Source of the DNA: Peptococcaceae bacterium BRH_c23
Lineage (GTDB): Bacteria; Bacillota_B; Desulfitobacteriia; Desulfitobacteriales; Desulfitobacteriaceae
Reading direction: 5' to 3'
Length of the DNA stretch: 20,046 bases
Assembly (NCBI GenBank): GCA_000961805.1
Contig: LADV01000282.1
Location: 1-20,046 of the forward strand
Part shown: in pieces, positions 7,394-14,605 of the stretch
Layout: every line of letters begins with the position of its first letter
Numbering within the stretch: position 1 is the stretch's first letter
Made by a program: the position numbers and the translations under genes
The notes under the pieces: generated by a model
What the model saw: the letters and a program-made list of their open reading frames with translations, nothing else
Database searches by the model: none
What the model was told of the DNA's origin: nothing

Positions 7394-7546
7394 TGACACA
7401 TGAAAAACGTCCCCTTGTGTTCTGCATAGTATTCAACTTTTGTAATAATTATGAGCAAATCTACATGTGTATGTTGGCAGGGGAACTAAACGATACAGAA
7501 TCAAGTAAGGTGAATGAACAAAAGTAAGTGAGAAGGGAAAGATACT
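7394..7546 (+). other. Trailing edge of the dead REP transposase and leader of the next gene
   Basis: Directly after the pseudogene stop comes ACATGAAAAACGTCCCCTTG flanked by GACAC and TGT. This resembles the short GACAC...CGTCCCC...GTGT tracts often seen beside clostridial RAYT genes (from memory). The rest is an AT-rich leader with AGAAGGGAAAG before the GTG at 7547. Confidence 0.35.
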
Positions 7547-8686
7547 GTGACAACTCAACAAAAATTAGGAATTAATCCAAAATTGATTAGCATTATCACT
7601 GGTAAGGAGTTTTCCGAGGTAGAATCTAATCCTGGAATAGAATTACTACCAGGGAAGTATGCCCAAGGAATCGCTAAATATATGCTAACGTCAGAGGATT
7701 ATTCAGAAGATCTTAACGATCAAGAATGCAAATACAAATTAAAATGCACCCAATGTGGTCACATTGATTATTACGATGTTGGCAGGATAGCTTATGATAT
7801 TAAGGATCGATCTAAGAAAAAGCTGAACTCAACACAAGATACAGGTGAAAAAGAGTTTTCTGATCCTTTAGATATGCAATTCGGAGGATATTTTCGTTGT
7901 AATCATTGTAACTCAGGAGGTCCGTGGAAAATACCCAGCCACACTCTACGTGAGCTCAAAGTAGAAATAATGTCCAGTTTCCTTGCAGCATCCTTTAAAC
8001 TAGAAGCTTTGAATCAGAGCAAAGTTATTTATGGCAAAATGGTTTCAGAAGATGGATACTATTACACTTGGTTGACGGATTATGAAGAGCACTATTTAAA
8101 TAAGTTAAGTCAGAACCCCATCAATGCCTTGATTTGGAATAGGTTAGGAAACTCATATTTCAGGGCTGGACGATCGGACTTGGCAGCAGTAGCTTATGAG
8201 CAGGCTATTCGGCATGATTCGAAGCAAATGGAATCGCATTATTCGTTAGGGCATATTTTATTGGACAATGGGGATAGAGAGGCAGGCATTGTTCATTTAC
8301 GGTTAACCTTGATGACAGCACATACTTATCCCTATCTTGATCCCGCGGATATGCGGGACATGCTTGCGGAAACACTGATCATGTTAATAGAGGAGATTGA
8401 GAATAATGAGCAATTAGCAGAATGGTTGCCATTAAGGGAAGAGATCGAAGCCTATAGTGGGGGAGCTTTTAATTCAAGCCAGATATCAGAAATTAGTGAG
8501 ATTGTTTTAGATCTGGATACTGAGGATATCACAAGCCTATATCCGTTAGCTGAAATGTATATGGGTAAATGGAACGAAAAATTGCTTACTAAAAAACGGT
8601 CTGTCAGATTAAATAAGGTTGTTGTACATTCTAAGAAAAAGAAACCAACTAAAAAATCAAAACATAAGAAAGCTAGTAAAAAGTAA
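7547..8686 (+). CDS. Zinc-ribbon and TPR-repeat protein with lysine-rich tail, function unknown
   Basis: Intact 379-residue protein starting at GTG with AGAAGGGAAAG upstream. A four-cysteine zinc ribbon is visible: C67-x2-C70 (KCTQCGH) and C118-x2-C121 (RCNHCNS), separated by a hydrophilic 47-residue loop. Residues about 190-260 form at least two tetratricopeptide-like units (ALIWNRLGNSYFRAGR, then LAAVAYEQAIRHD, then SHYSLGHILLDNGDREAG), so it likely binds another protein. The C-terminus is strongly basic: about 14 lysines in the last 26 residues (SKKKKPTKKSKHKKASKK), possibly for nucleic-acid binding. Some SEC-C/TPR proteins share this style, but no SEC-C motif is seen. It stands alone among pseudogenes, with no operon partner. 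The function cannot be named. Confidence 0.8.
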   Translation: MTTQQKLGINPKLISIITGKEFSEVESNPGIELLPGKYAQGIAKYMLTSEDYSEDLNDQECKYKLKCTQCGHIDYYDVGRIAYDIKDRSKKKLNSTQDTGEKEFSDPLDMQFGGYFRCNHCNSGGPWKIPSHTLRELKVEIMSSFLAASFKLEALNQSKVIYGKMVSEDGYYYTWLTDYEEHYLNKLSQNPINALIWNRLGNSYFRAGRSDLAAVAYEQAIRHDSKQMESHYSLGHILLDNGDREAGIVHLRLTLMTAHTYPYLDPADMRDMLAETLIMLIEEIENNEQLAEWLPLREEIEAYSGGAFNSSQISEISEIVLDLDTEDITSLYPLAEMYMGKWNEKLLTKKRSVRLNKVVVHSKKKKPTKKSKHKKASKK

Positions 8687-8708
8687 TTGACTAGGCAGGG
8701 AAGTACTT

Positions 8709-8832
8709 TCACAGTATTCCCTTCGGCAGGGCACATTCCAATAGGGCAGATCCCTTGCAGTTGCCAAAATAATGACCAACAGGACAATTTATTGCGTAAT
8801 GCATTTTCCAATAGAGTTGTTCTGTGACACAT
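8709..8832 (-). pseudogene. Small Cys-rich gene remnant, frameshifted
   Basis: On the minus strand ATG at 8832 opens MCHRTTLLENALRN. The neighbouring frame then continues NCPVGHYFGNCKGSALLECA and LPKGIL to TGA at 8711-8709. Both halves look like genuine protein, and joining them needs one frameshift near 8787. I cannot name the family. The continuous original frame runs on into the end of the TPR gene and looks like a shadow. Confidence 0.3.
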
Positions 8833-8853
8833 TTGGATCGGAAATAGAGGAGA

Positions 8854-9045
8854 TTGTCATCAAGTGGTGGTAATGGGTTGTTTTTTGTGAGAGAGTATAA
8901 GAAGGAGGCAACCTTTGCCTCGCCCTTTACCTGTATCGGATGTGCTGATTTTCAAAGTCATTATGGCTCGGCGACGATCAGTATTGTTTGGAAGATGAAG
9001 GAGTCGTTGCCGGGGTTTGTGATGAAGAAGACGGTTAAGGTTTAA
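8854..9045 (+). pseudogene. DUF3427 C-terminal fragment, copy 2
   Basis: A TTG-initiated frame, but really the last ~63 residues of a DUF3427 protein: SSGGNGLFFVREYKKEATF, SPFTCIGCADFQSHYGSATI and SIVWKMKESLPGF, close to the normal (L/I)GPADYVSHEGSRPMSI.WKL..PMP end of this domain. It ends with a natural TAA. Everything upstream (helicase core and first part of the domain) is missing. The overlap with the fragment at 6632 (SGGN-LFFVREYK) differs at many bases, so it derives from a second, related gene. Translation as a peptide is possible but unlikely to matter. Confidence 0.72.
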
Positions 9046-9070
9046 CTCACTCTTGCCGCCAATACATATG

Positions 9071-9108
9071 AACAAGGTGTTTCGCGTGTTGACGAGGAGC
9101 ACCTTGTT
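9071..9108 (+). terminator. Stem-loop behind the DUF3427 fragment
   Basis: Perfect 9-bp arms AACAAGGTG and CACCTTGTT surround a 20-nt loop, 25 bp after the stop. No real T-run follows, so it is a weak or former terminator. Confidence 0.4.
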
Positions 9109-9386
9109 TAACTATAGTCATTTGTTCATGACCAACCATCTTGGACTGTGCGGAGGTTAACGGAGCTTCGTTTGGGAACGGAGGAGGGGTCTGTAGATTT
9201 AATGGTGCGATTTATCGTGGGGGTACTGATCATAGTGAATCTTTGGATGACAGGTGTATCATTAAGCACGAATTATACTTTGCATTTGTCGCAAATTAAG
9301 TATTTTCAGTTCTGTTAGCAGCAGTGTAAAATTCAGAATAGTATGTTAAAATTTATACCAAAGACTCTAAAAGGAGTGAACAGTTA
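9109..9386. other. 278-bp leader of the sigma-54 activator gene with a 13-bp palindrome
   Basis: No gene is seen. The palindrome ATTTG-TCG-CAAAT at 9284-9296 lies about 90 bp before the start of the activator gene and could be a regulatory site. AAAAGGAG at 9369-9376 is its ribosome site. No convincing -35/-10 or -24/-12 pair was found. Confidence 0.4.
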
Positions 9387-10772
9387 ATGCCAGATATCCG
9401 TGAAGAGAACAAGGACATTATTAATTGTGTTTTAGAGTCTATGCAGGGTGTCGTGGTAACAGATTTAGACGGCAAGATTATCTTTTTAAATGACAGATAT
9501 GCGGATATCTTGCAGGTAGATCGTCATGAAGTCATCGGAAAAGATGTTATAGATGTAATCCCTGGTACACGGATGCATATTGTAGCTAGGACAGGACGGG
9601 AAGAAATGGGTTCCTTATTTAAGCTTAAGAATGGTGAGTCGGTACTGGTTAACAGGATACCGGTCAGAAAAAATGGTAAGATAATTGGAGTAGCAGCATT
9701 TGGTTCTCTCTCAATGCTAGATGAAATGAGTACTGTTGCTACAATTCAGAAAATCGGCCATTTAAGCCAGGAATTAAATCAATATAAGAGTGAATTGAAC
9801 AAATTAAGAGGGGCAAAATACTCACTGGATCAAATTATTGGCAACTCTCCTAACCTTATCAAGATGAAGGAATTAATAAAAAAAGTAGCCCAGACCAAGT
9901 CGACTGTCCTGATAACCGGAGAGACAGGCACTGGCAAAGAACTGGTTGCCCATGCTATACACCAGCTCAGTACGCGGAGCCATCATTCGTTTGGTAGGCT
10001 CAATTGTGCTGCTATTCCTAATGATTTACTTGAATCTGAATTATTTGGCTACGAGGAAGGAGCCTTTACCGGAGCCAAAAAGGGTGGGAAAATTGGTAAA
10101 TTTGAACTAGCTAATTGTGGTACATTACTGCTTGATGAGATTAATCAGATGCCCCTGTATTTTCAATCCAAGCTTCTGAGAGTCATTCAGGAAAAAGAGA
10201 TAGAAAGAGTCGGGGGTAATAAACCTATTGATATTGATGTTAGATTGATATTTACCACGAATCGAAATCTTCTCGATATGGTTCATCAGGATAGTTTCCG
10301 GGAGGATCTCTATTATCGTATTAACGTTATGAGCATCGAGGTTCCTCCCTTACGGACGCGGGTTGATGATATCCCCTTTTTGGTTGAACATTTCATCTCC
10401 AAAATTAACAAAGAACTTGGCTTGAATATTACTGGGATTGACGATAAAGTAATTGAACTATTCCAGACTTATTATTGGCCAGGCAATATCCGGGAAATGG
10501 AAAACACCATAGAAAGAGCAGCTAATCTAGCCTTGCAGGGCAAACTTACACTTGAACTTTTTGAACACTTCTTATTGCGTAAGGAGAAGGAGAGAAGTCG
10601 AAATGAGAATGAGATTTGTCTTGAAACTGTAAGGTTCAAAGCTGAAAAAGAAACCATAATTCGTGTGCTGGCCCAGACCAATGCCAATGTAAGCATGGCC
10701 GCTAAGTTATTAAAAATAAATAGGAGTGTACTTTACGAAAAAATAAAGAAATATGATATCAGGACGATGTAA
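9387..10772 (+). CDS. Sigma-54-dependent transcriptional activator (PAS-AAA+-Fis)
   Basis: Bacterial enhancer-binding protein that uses ATP to open sigma-54 promoters. A PAS sensor occupies residues about 8-115 and likely senses a small ligand; a short coiled linker follows at 120-142. The AAA+ core spans about 148-370 with Walker A GETGTGKE (178-185), the sigma-54 contact loop GAFTGA (225-230, intact), Walker B GTLLLDEI (245-252) and arginine-finger region FREDLYYR. A Fis-type helix-turn-helix is at about 420-457. There is no receiver domain, so it is ligand- rather than kinase-controlled. Its gene ends about 100 bp before a pair of activator sites and a -24/-12 promoter, and the same pair stands before the GntP/BKACE operon, so it is the prime candidate regulator of both. 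ATG at 9387 with AAAAGGAG upstream. Confidence 0.93.
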   Translation: MPDIREENKDIINCVLESMQGVVVTDLDGKIIFLNDRYADILQVDRHEVIGKDVIDVIPGTRMHIVARTGREEMGSLFKLKNGESVLVNRIPVRKNGKIIGVAAFGSLSMLDEMSTVATIQKIGHLSQELNQYKSELNKLRGAKYSLDQIIGNSPNLIKMKELIKKVAQTKSTVLITGETGTGKELVAHAIHQLSTRSHHSFGRLNCAAIPNDLLESELFGYEEGAFTGAKKGGKIGKFELANCGTLLLDEINQMPLYFQSKLLRVIQEKEIERVGGNKPIDIDVRLIFTTNRNLLDMVHQDSFREDLYYRINVMSIEVPPLRTRVDDIPFLVEHFISKINKELGLNITGIDDKVIELFQTYYWPGNIREMENTIERAANLALQGKLTLELFEHFLLRKEKERSRNENEICLETVRFKAEKETIIRVLAQTNANVSMAAKLLKINRSVLYEKIKKYDIRTM

Positions 10773-10799
10773 ATCTTCATAGTTTCATCCAATCGTGAG

Positions 10800-10824
10800 A
10801 CTCCCACTTCTACAAAGTGGGAGT
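10800..10824 (+). terminator. Stem-loop terminator of the activator gene
   Basis: 10-bp perfect arms ACTCCCACTT and AAGTGGGAGT with a CTACA loop, 28 bp after the stop. No strong T-run follows. The hairpin also resembles end structures of IS200/IS605 elements, but no such element is present. Confidence 0.5.
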
Positions 10825-10835
10825 GGTATCCCGAT

Positions 10836-10853
10836 GTTCAACTTTAGTTGAAC
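10836..10853. repeat. 18-bp palindrome upstream of activator-site pair 1
   Basis: Perfect 8-bp arms GTTCAACT and AGTTGAAC with a TT centre, 20 bp before the first activator-site pair. A different, much longer palindrome (15594-15641) occupies the equivalent place ahead of the second pair. Confidence 0.45.
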
Positions 10854-10872
10854 GAGTTCACTCTGCCAATAG

Positions 10873-10913
10873 ACTGTCGGGTAATCCGGACAACTGTTGG
10901 GTAATCAGACAGT
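10873..10913 (+). promoter_or_regulatory. Tandem upstream activator sites, pair 1
   Basis: Two sites, CTGTCGGGTAATCCGGACA (10874-10892) and CTGTTGGGTAATCAGACAG (10894-10912), start 20 bp apart, about two helical turns. Each is an imperfect palindrome with CTGT at the left end and ACA(G) at the right, and the pair is bounded by ACTGTC/GACAGT. They lie about 75-110 bp upstream of the -24 element, the usual place for enhancer-binding-protein sites. Confidence 0.75.
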
Positions 10914-10943
10914 TTTCTTGATGGGATAATTTGTTAAAAACCC

Positions 10944-10986
10944 AGAAGAAGCATGATTAGACACTTAATCATGCTTCTTCTTTTTT
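10944..10986 (+). terminator. 16-bp perfect hairpin with T-run between activator sites and promoter, copy 1
   Basis: Arms 10944-10959 and 10966-10981 (AGAAGAAGCATGATTA and its exact complement) enclose a 6-nt loop and run into a T-tract that merges with the -24 element. It has the form of an intrinsic terminator and would shield the sigma-54 promoter from read-through. The stem is kept in copy 2 with one compensatory base-pair change. Confidence 0.7.
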
Positions 10987-11000
10987 GGCACGGTTATTGC
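10986..11000 (+). promoter_or_regulatory. Sigma-54 -24/-12 promoter, copy 1
   Basis: TGGCACG-GTTA-TTGC, an essentially perfect match to the consensus with the GG-N10-GC spacing. It is followed by AAAGGAGGTG and GTG at 11038. It now drives gene scars and probably the M20 amidohydrolase downstream. Confidence 0.85.
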
Positions 11001-11037
11001 GATAGATTTGTAAACAAGCATACAAAAGGAGGTGTTA

Positions 11038-11091
11038 GTGAACAAAACCGGTTCTGCCAGTGGTGGCTTGACCATTTTAAAAATCCTCTAG
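11038..11091 (+). pseudogene. GntP-family permease scar fused to the cassette-1 start codon
   Basis: GTG AAC AAA behind an ideal ribosome site is followed in frame by codons for TGSASGGLTI. This is the same as an internal stretch of the permease at 15949; 11047-11078 matches 16984-17015 at 30 of 32 bases. The frame stops at TAG 11089-11091. It looks like the remnant of a second permease gene from which almost everything between start and this segment was deleted. Confidence 0.7.
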
Positions 11092-11243
11092 GTATTGTGA
11101 CTGCCTTTATTGCTGGTGTAAGTATTATCATATTCGATTACCTTGCTAAAAAAACAGGGAAAAGTGTAATAAGCGAGTTTTCTTTTCCTGTAAGTATGGT
11201 TATTGGTATGTCTTCTGCGGTGCTCGTAAATAATCTATTTTGA
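11076..11243 (+). pseudogene. C-terminal fragment of an integral membrane protein
   Basis: The frame reads NPLGIVTAFIAGVSIIIFDY, then LAKKTGKSVISEF, then FPVSMVIGMSSAVLV and a natural stop at TGA. Two hydrophobic segments fit the end of a multi-pass permease. The family is uncertain; a DUF5058-type membrane protein, which often neighbours M20 amidohydrolases, is my best guess from memory. The frame is open back to 10953 only because it runs through promoter DNA, so no real start exists. Confidence 0.55.
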
Positions 11244-11257
11244 TTTGGAGGTTTAAA

Positions 11258-11314
11258 ATGAATAATTTAAAAGAAAAAATTAATAATTACGATGTAAACC
11301 TGCATAGACTTTGA
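11258..11314 (+). CDS. 18-codon leader ORF overlapping the amidohydrolase start
   Basis: GGAGGT at 11247-11252 and ATG at 11258 form the only good initiation signal near the M20 gene. The peptide MNNLKEKINNYDVNLHRL stops at TGA 11312-11314, overlapping the TTG at 11311 of the next gene (TTGA). Either this is a leader whose termination lets ribosomes restart at TTG, or it is the true amidohydrolase N-terminus cut off by a single-base frameshift. Confidence 0.45.
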   Translation: MNNLKEKINNYDVNLHRL

Positions 11315-12510
11315 TAAATTTATCAGAAGAAGCCAGAGCGCTTCAAGAAACTATTGTCACACACCGCAGATATATACATGAAAACGCTGAAATTCATAAT
11401 GATCTACCAATTACAACCGCATATGTAATGGCCAGATTAACAGAAATGGGATATGATCCAAAAGAAATTTCAAAATCTGGCATTGTCGCAATAGCTGGTG
11501 AGAAAACCGGAAAAACAATTTTGTTAAGAGCAGATATGGATGCACTCCCAATAGTAGAAGAAAATGAACTTCAATTTAAATCAAAATCTCAATTTATGCA
11601 TGCCTGTGGACACGATATGCATACAGCAATGCTTCTTGGAGCAGCACGATTGTTAAAAGATCATGAAAGCGAACTTGAAGGGCAAGTAAAACTCATGTTT
11701 CAACCTGGAGAAGAAACTATGGTTGGTGCTAAAGCCATGGTTGATGCAGGTGTGCTTGATAATCCAAAAGTAGACGTTGCTATAATGATTCATGTTCTTT
11801 CTGGAATCCCTGTTCCGACTGGTTCAATAATCATACCTCAAGGCGGTGTCTTATCCGCAGCTGCCGATTGGTTCAAAATTACTATCCAGGGTAAAGGCGG
11901 GCATGGCGCGATGCCAAATACTACAATTGATCCATTAAATGTCTTGTCACACATTCATTTGGCTCTGCAAGAAATCAACTCTAGAGAAATTGCTCCTAGC
12001 GATAATGTGGCGCTCACAATAGGACAGATGCACGGGGGTAGTACATCAAATGTTATTCCTGATACAGCTTTCTTAACTGGATCAATTAGAACTTTCGGTG
12101 AAGAATCCAGAGAATTTGTAAAATCACGTTTGCAGCAAATTGCTATAGGCGTAGCATCTACATTTAGAGCCAGTGCAACAGTTGAATTTGAAAAAGGCTG
12201 TCCAAGTGTTACTATAGATCAAAATTTTCGTGATCAAATTATAGAGTATACAATAAATCTTTTTGGTAAAGCATGCTTAGTTGACATTAATAAAATAATG
12301 GGCAGTTCAAAAATTTCGGGTTCAGAGGACTTTGCCTTTGTAAGTGAGAGAGTACCCGGTGTAATGCTATCAATAGCAGCCGGTTCTCCAGAGGAAGGAC
12401 ACCCATTTCCACAACATCATCCAAAAATAACTTTCAATGAAGATTCATTATCAATCGGATCAGCTCTTTATGCTAATACTGCTATTGAATGGTTAAAAAA
12501 TAATAAGTAA
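11311..12510 (+). CDS. M20 family amidohydrolase (hippurate/IAA-amino acid hydrolase type)
   Basis: Di-metal peptidase-family hydrolase that typically splits N-acyl amino acids into amino acid and carboxylic acid. The 399-residue frame is complete over both domains. Metal-site motifs are RADMDALP (73-80), HACGHDMHT (97-104, Cys99 and His101), PGEE (132-135), IMIHVLS, and the C-terminal GSEDFAF with HHPKITFNE. The lid/dimerisation domain starts near GKGGHGAMP. The start is TTG without its own ribosome site, coupled to the 18-codon leader. The gene is noticeably more AT-rich than the region after it, which may mean a separate origin. Transcription is probably from sigma-54 promoter copy 1, placing it under the same activator as the BKACE operon. 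The substrate is unknown. Confidence 0.88.
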   Translation: MINLSEEARALQETIVTHRRYIHENAEIHNDLPITTAYVMARLTEMGYDPKEISKSGIVAIAGEKTGKTILLRADMDALPIVEENELQFKSKSQFMHACGHDMHTAMLLGAARLLKDHESELEGQVKLMFQPGEETMVGAKAMVDAGVLDNPKVDVAIMIHVLSGIPVPTGSIIIPQGGVLSAAADWFKITIQGKGGHGAMPNTTIDPLNVLSHIHLALQEINSREIAPSDNVALTIGQMHGGSTSNVIPDTAFLTGSIRTFGEESREFVKSRLQQIAIGVASTFRASATVEFEKGCPSVTIDQNFRDQIIEYTINLFGKACLVDINKIMGSSKISGSEDFAFVSERVPGVMLSIAAGSPEEGHPFPQHHPKITFNEDSLSIGSALYANTAIEWLKNNK

Positions 12511-12576
12511 TCAATGTGAATTTTGTCAAAAAAATCTTCTTCTTTCCTATTTTCTAGAATTTCCTTCTCTTTCTCA

Positions 12577-13062
12577 GAGAACGGCTGCAGCTCGTCGGCT
12601 TTGCTTCGAGCACAGCCCAGCGAGGAGTTTCAGAAGATCTATATCTACGCACTCACGAAATACGGCTTTAGCTCGTTCAAGTTCCGCAACCTTACAAAGA
12701 TCATACTTTTGTTTCTATGGATCAAGCTTACCTCGCCGGAAACCACGGTGTGTGAGGTGCTGCAGCATAGATTCAGTAAAAAGAACACCGTCAAGCTGTA
12801 CTTGGATTTCTGCAAAAGCCCTGTATATAACAAGTGGAGGCTAGACGAGCTCGGCACGGAGTTCGCCGTCCCCTATTATCAGATCAACGGCGATAGCGAC
12901 TGGCAGACGCCCTATTCTCTGGCACGAGAGTATTTTGACCGCGTCGAAGCGCCAAAGAAGCGCTGGTACACATTGAGGGATGCCGGACACATGGCGCAGC
13001 TCGATAACCTGCCCGACTTCACGCAATATCTACTGGAGATCCGCACCGAGCTCTTCGGTTAA
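12577..13062 (+). pseudogene. Truncated alpha/beta hydrolase (proline iminopeptidase-like C-terminus)
   Basis: The open frame extends from a TTG at 12523 with no ribosome site. The C-terminal 65 residues are clearly an alpha/beta hydrolase: VPYYQINGDSDWQTPYSLA supplies the acid residue, and RDAGHMAQLDNLPDF the catalytic histidine. The nucleophile half with G-x-S-x-G is absent, and the first part (12523-12576, pyrimidine-rich) does not look like protein. From about 12577 base composition turns GC-rich compared with the amidohydrolase gene. A 5'-truncated gene whose product would be inactive. Confidence 0.65.
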
Positions 13063-13272
13063 CCAAGGGGCGGCATGTCAAGGGAACAGATCTATTGATG
13101 TACAACTGGCTATCTGGTAAATTTATTCTGATGAAGTGTGCTTATGCCCATATATGCCAGAAAATAGATCTATATCAATGGATTTGCCCTTATGACATGC
13201 GAATTTAAGCATTATTAGAAATGTCTGGTAGTGATAAAGCAAACAAAAACTCGTGGAGAGAGTGGTGTAGTG

Positions 13273-14508
13273 ATGACAATTACTAAATATGCAAAGATGT
13301 CTCAGACTAAATCTGCGAATATGGTTCAAATAATGGTTACCCTTTATACATTAGCAGCCTTTCCTCGCCTTATAAAGGAGTTGCCTAAGCCGGGTGGTAT
13401 GTATCCGGTGGGCACTACACACTTAAGTTTCACAGACAAGTCGAGAAAAGGCCTCCTCACTGATAAAGACGCGGACAGAGAGCTGGCTGTGCAGGTGTGG
13501 TATCCGGCGGAAGGTATTGATGAAGGTAATAAGGCGCTTTACTATGTACCTGATAAAAGGGTGAGCAAATATCTTGCTAAGGCATTGAATCTTCCCAACA
13601 TATTTAAAGTCTTTGATCGCATAAAAACCCACGGCTATTTAAATGCTCCTCTTTCTTCCGCTGAAAGAAAATTTCCGGTACTGTTTTTTTCACATGGCTA
13701 CTCTTCTTTCGTGGGTCAAAACACAATTCTCATGGAAGAACTTGCCAGCCGTGGATATATAGTGTTTAGTCTTGCCCATACTTATGAAACTTGTGCCAGC
13801 ATTTATCCTGATGGAAGTATCATACCTTTTCAAGCGGAGCAAATTAAAACTTCAAGACAAGAGGTAAATAAACTATTCAAAGAATTTGATGGTGATCAAA
13901 ATAGTAATGATTTTATCGAATATATGGTGAGAAATGCGGCTGTTTTCAGAAAAAATGTGCAAAGGTGGAGCGATGACACCATTTTTGTGACAGATCAGGT
14001 TGAAAAAATGGAGAAAGGTGAAATCGACAACATCTTTAAGGGAAGGCTGGATTTGGCGAAATTGGGCATATTCGGTCACTCTCTTGGGGGAGCGACAGCA
14101 GGCCAAGTTTGTATAACAGATAATAGATTCAAAGCTTTTGTTAATTTGGATGGATATCCCTATGGTGATGTAATTTTCAATAAAATTTCTACACCATTTA
14201 TGATCTTAACCAATATCGCAATACGAAAAAATATAGGTGCGGGATTTCATCCTGAACAAACCGGTTATATGATCGTAGATATTAAAGATTCTAAGCATTT
14301 CGACTTTACCGATTTAACCGTGTTTTTTCCAGCTTTAAAAAAGTTGAATATTCCTGAGGTATTAGGAAGTATTAATGGAGAGCGTCAGGTCCAAATTGTA
14401 AATGATTATGTCCTCGCCTTTTTTAACAAACACCTAAAAGGTAATGAGGAACCTTTGGTCGACCAAGAGCTCACTAGGTACCCGGAAGTAACAATACAAA
14501 TGAAATAG
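13273..14508 (+). CDS. Alpha/beta hydrolase, PAF-acetylhydrolase/dienelactone-hydrolase-like
   Basis: Serine hydrolase of 411 residues resembling platelet-activating-factor acetylhydrolase type proteins. Visible triad: nucleophile elbow GHSLGG (Ser270), Asp293 in VNLDGYPYG and His342 in DSKHFDFTD; the oxyanion segment is FFSHGYSS. ELAVQVWYPAEG near residue 80 is the family N-terminal strand. The ATG at 13273 is taken as start, but the upstream GGAGAG is weak. An in-frame GTG at 13231 would add 14 residues and has no ribosome site. No clear signal peptide is seen, though homologues are often secreted or membrane-bound, so the N-terminus may have been rearranged. It probably hydrolyses an ester or lipid; the substrate is unknown. 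Confidence 0.8.
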   Translation: MTITKYAKMSQTKSANMVQIMVTLYTLAAFPRLIKELPKPGGMYPVGTTHLSFTDKSRKGLLTDKDADRELAVQVWYPAEGIDEGNKALYYVPDKRVSKYLAKALNLPNIFKVFDRIKTHGYLNAPLSSAERKFPVLFFSHGYSSFVGQNTILMEELASRGYIVFSLAHTYETCASIYPDGSIIPFQAEQIKTSRQEVNKLFKEFDGDQNSNDFIEYMVRNAAVFRKNVQRWSDDTIFVTDQVEKMEKGEIDNIFKGRLDLAKLGIFGHSLGGATAGQVCITDNRFKAFVNLDGYPYGDVIFNKISTPFMILTNIAIRKNIGAGFHPEQTGYMIVDIKDSKHFDFTDLTVFFPALKKLNIPEVLGSINGERQVQIVNDYVLAFFNKHLKGNEEPLVDQELTRYPEVTIQMK

Positions 14509-14605
14509 TGGACCTATTTAAGTTCTTTGGCTAATGGAATCTTAGGTGCTTTTATCCAATTAATTGATAAGCTATGGATTATGAAGAAGGGAAGGAGATA
14601 AGACA

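Larger units (their letters stand above)
10873..11046 (+). repeat. Duplicated sigma-54 promoter cassette, copy 1
   Basis: Direct repeat of 15658-15832. Both hold, in the same order and at near-identical spacing, two activator sites, a long hairpin ending in a T-run, a -24/-12 promoter and AAAGGAGGTGTTAGTGAACAAA. The first 44 bases are identical in the two copies; divergence is confined to the spacer and part of the leader. In copy 1 the sequence after AACAAA is a scar of a permease gene. Confidence 0.9.

Noticed and set aside
8452..8832. 126-aa minus-strand ORF as one gene
   Set aside because: Most of it is antisense to the Lys-rich end of the TPR gene; only its first codons, with a frameshift, look protein-like.
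10800..10853. Left end of an IS200/IS605 element
   Set aside because: The two hairpins resemble such ends, but no TnpA/TnpB gene or matching right end is nearby; a terminator plus palindrome explains them.
10953..11243. 96-aa ORF read as an intact membrane protein
   Set aside because: Its first 28 codons run through the hairpin, the -24/-12 promoter and the ribosome site; only the last part is protein-like, so it is a fragment with an accidental start.
12523..13062. 179-aa ORF read as an intact alpha/beta hydrolase
   Set aside because: TTG without ribosome site, pyrimidine-rich non-protein beginning and no nucleophile motif; kept only as a truncated pseudogene.
13231..13272. GTG at 13231 as start of the PAF-acetylhydrolase-like protein
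   Set aside because: No ribosome site and unconserved-looking extra residues; the ATG at 13273 is preferred though its own site is weak.
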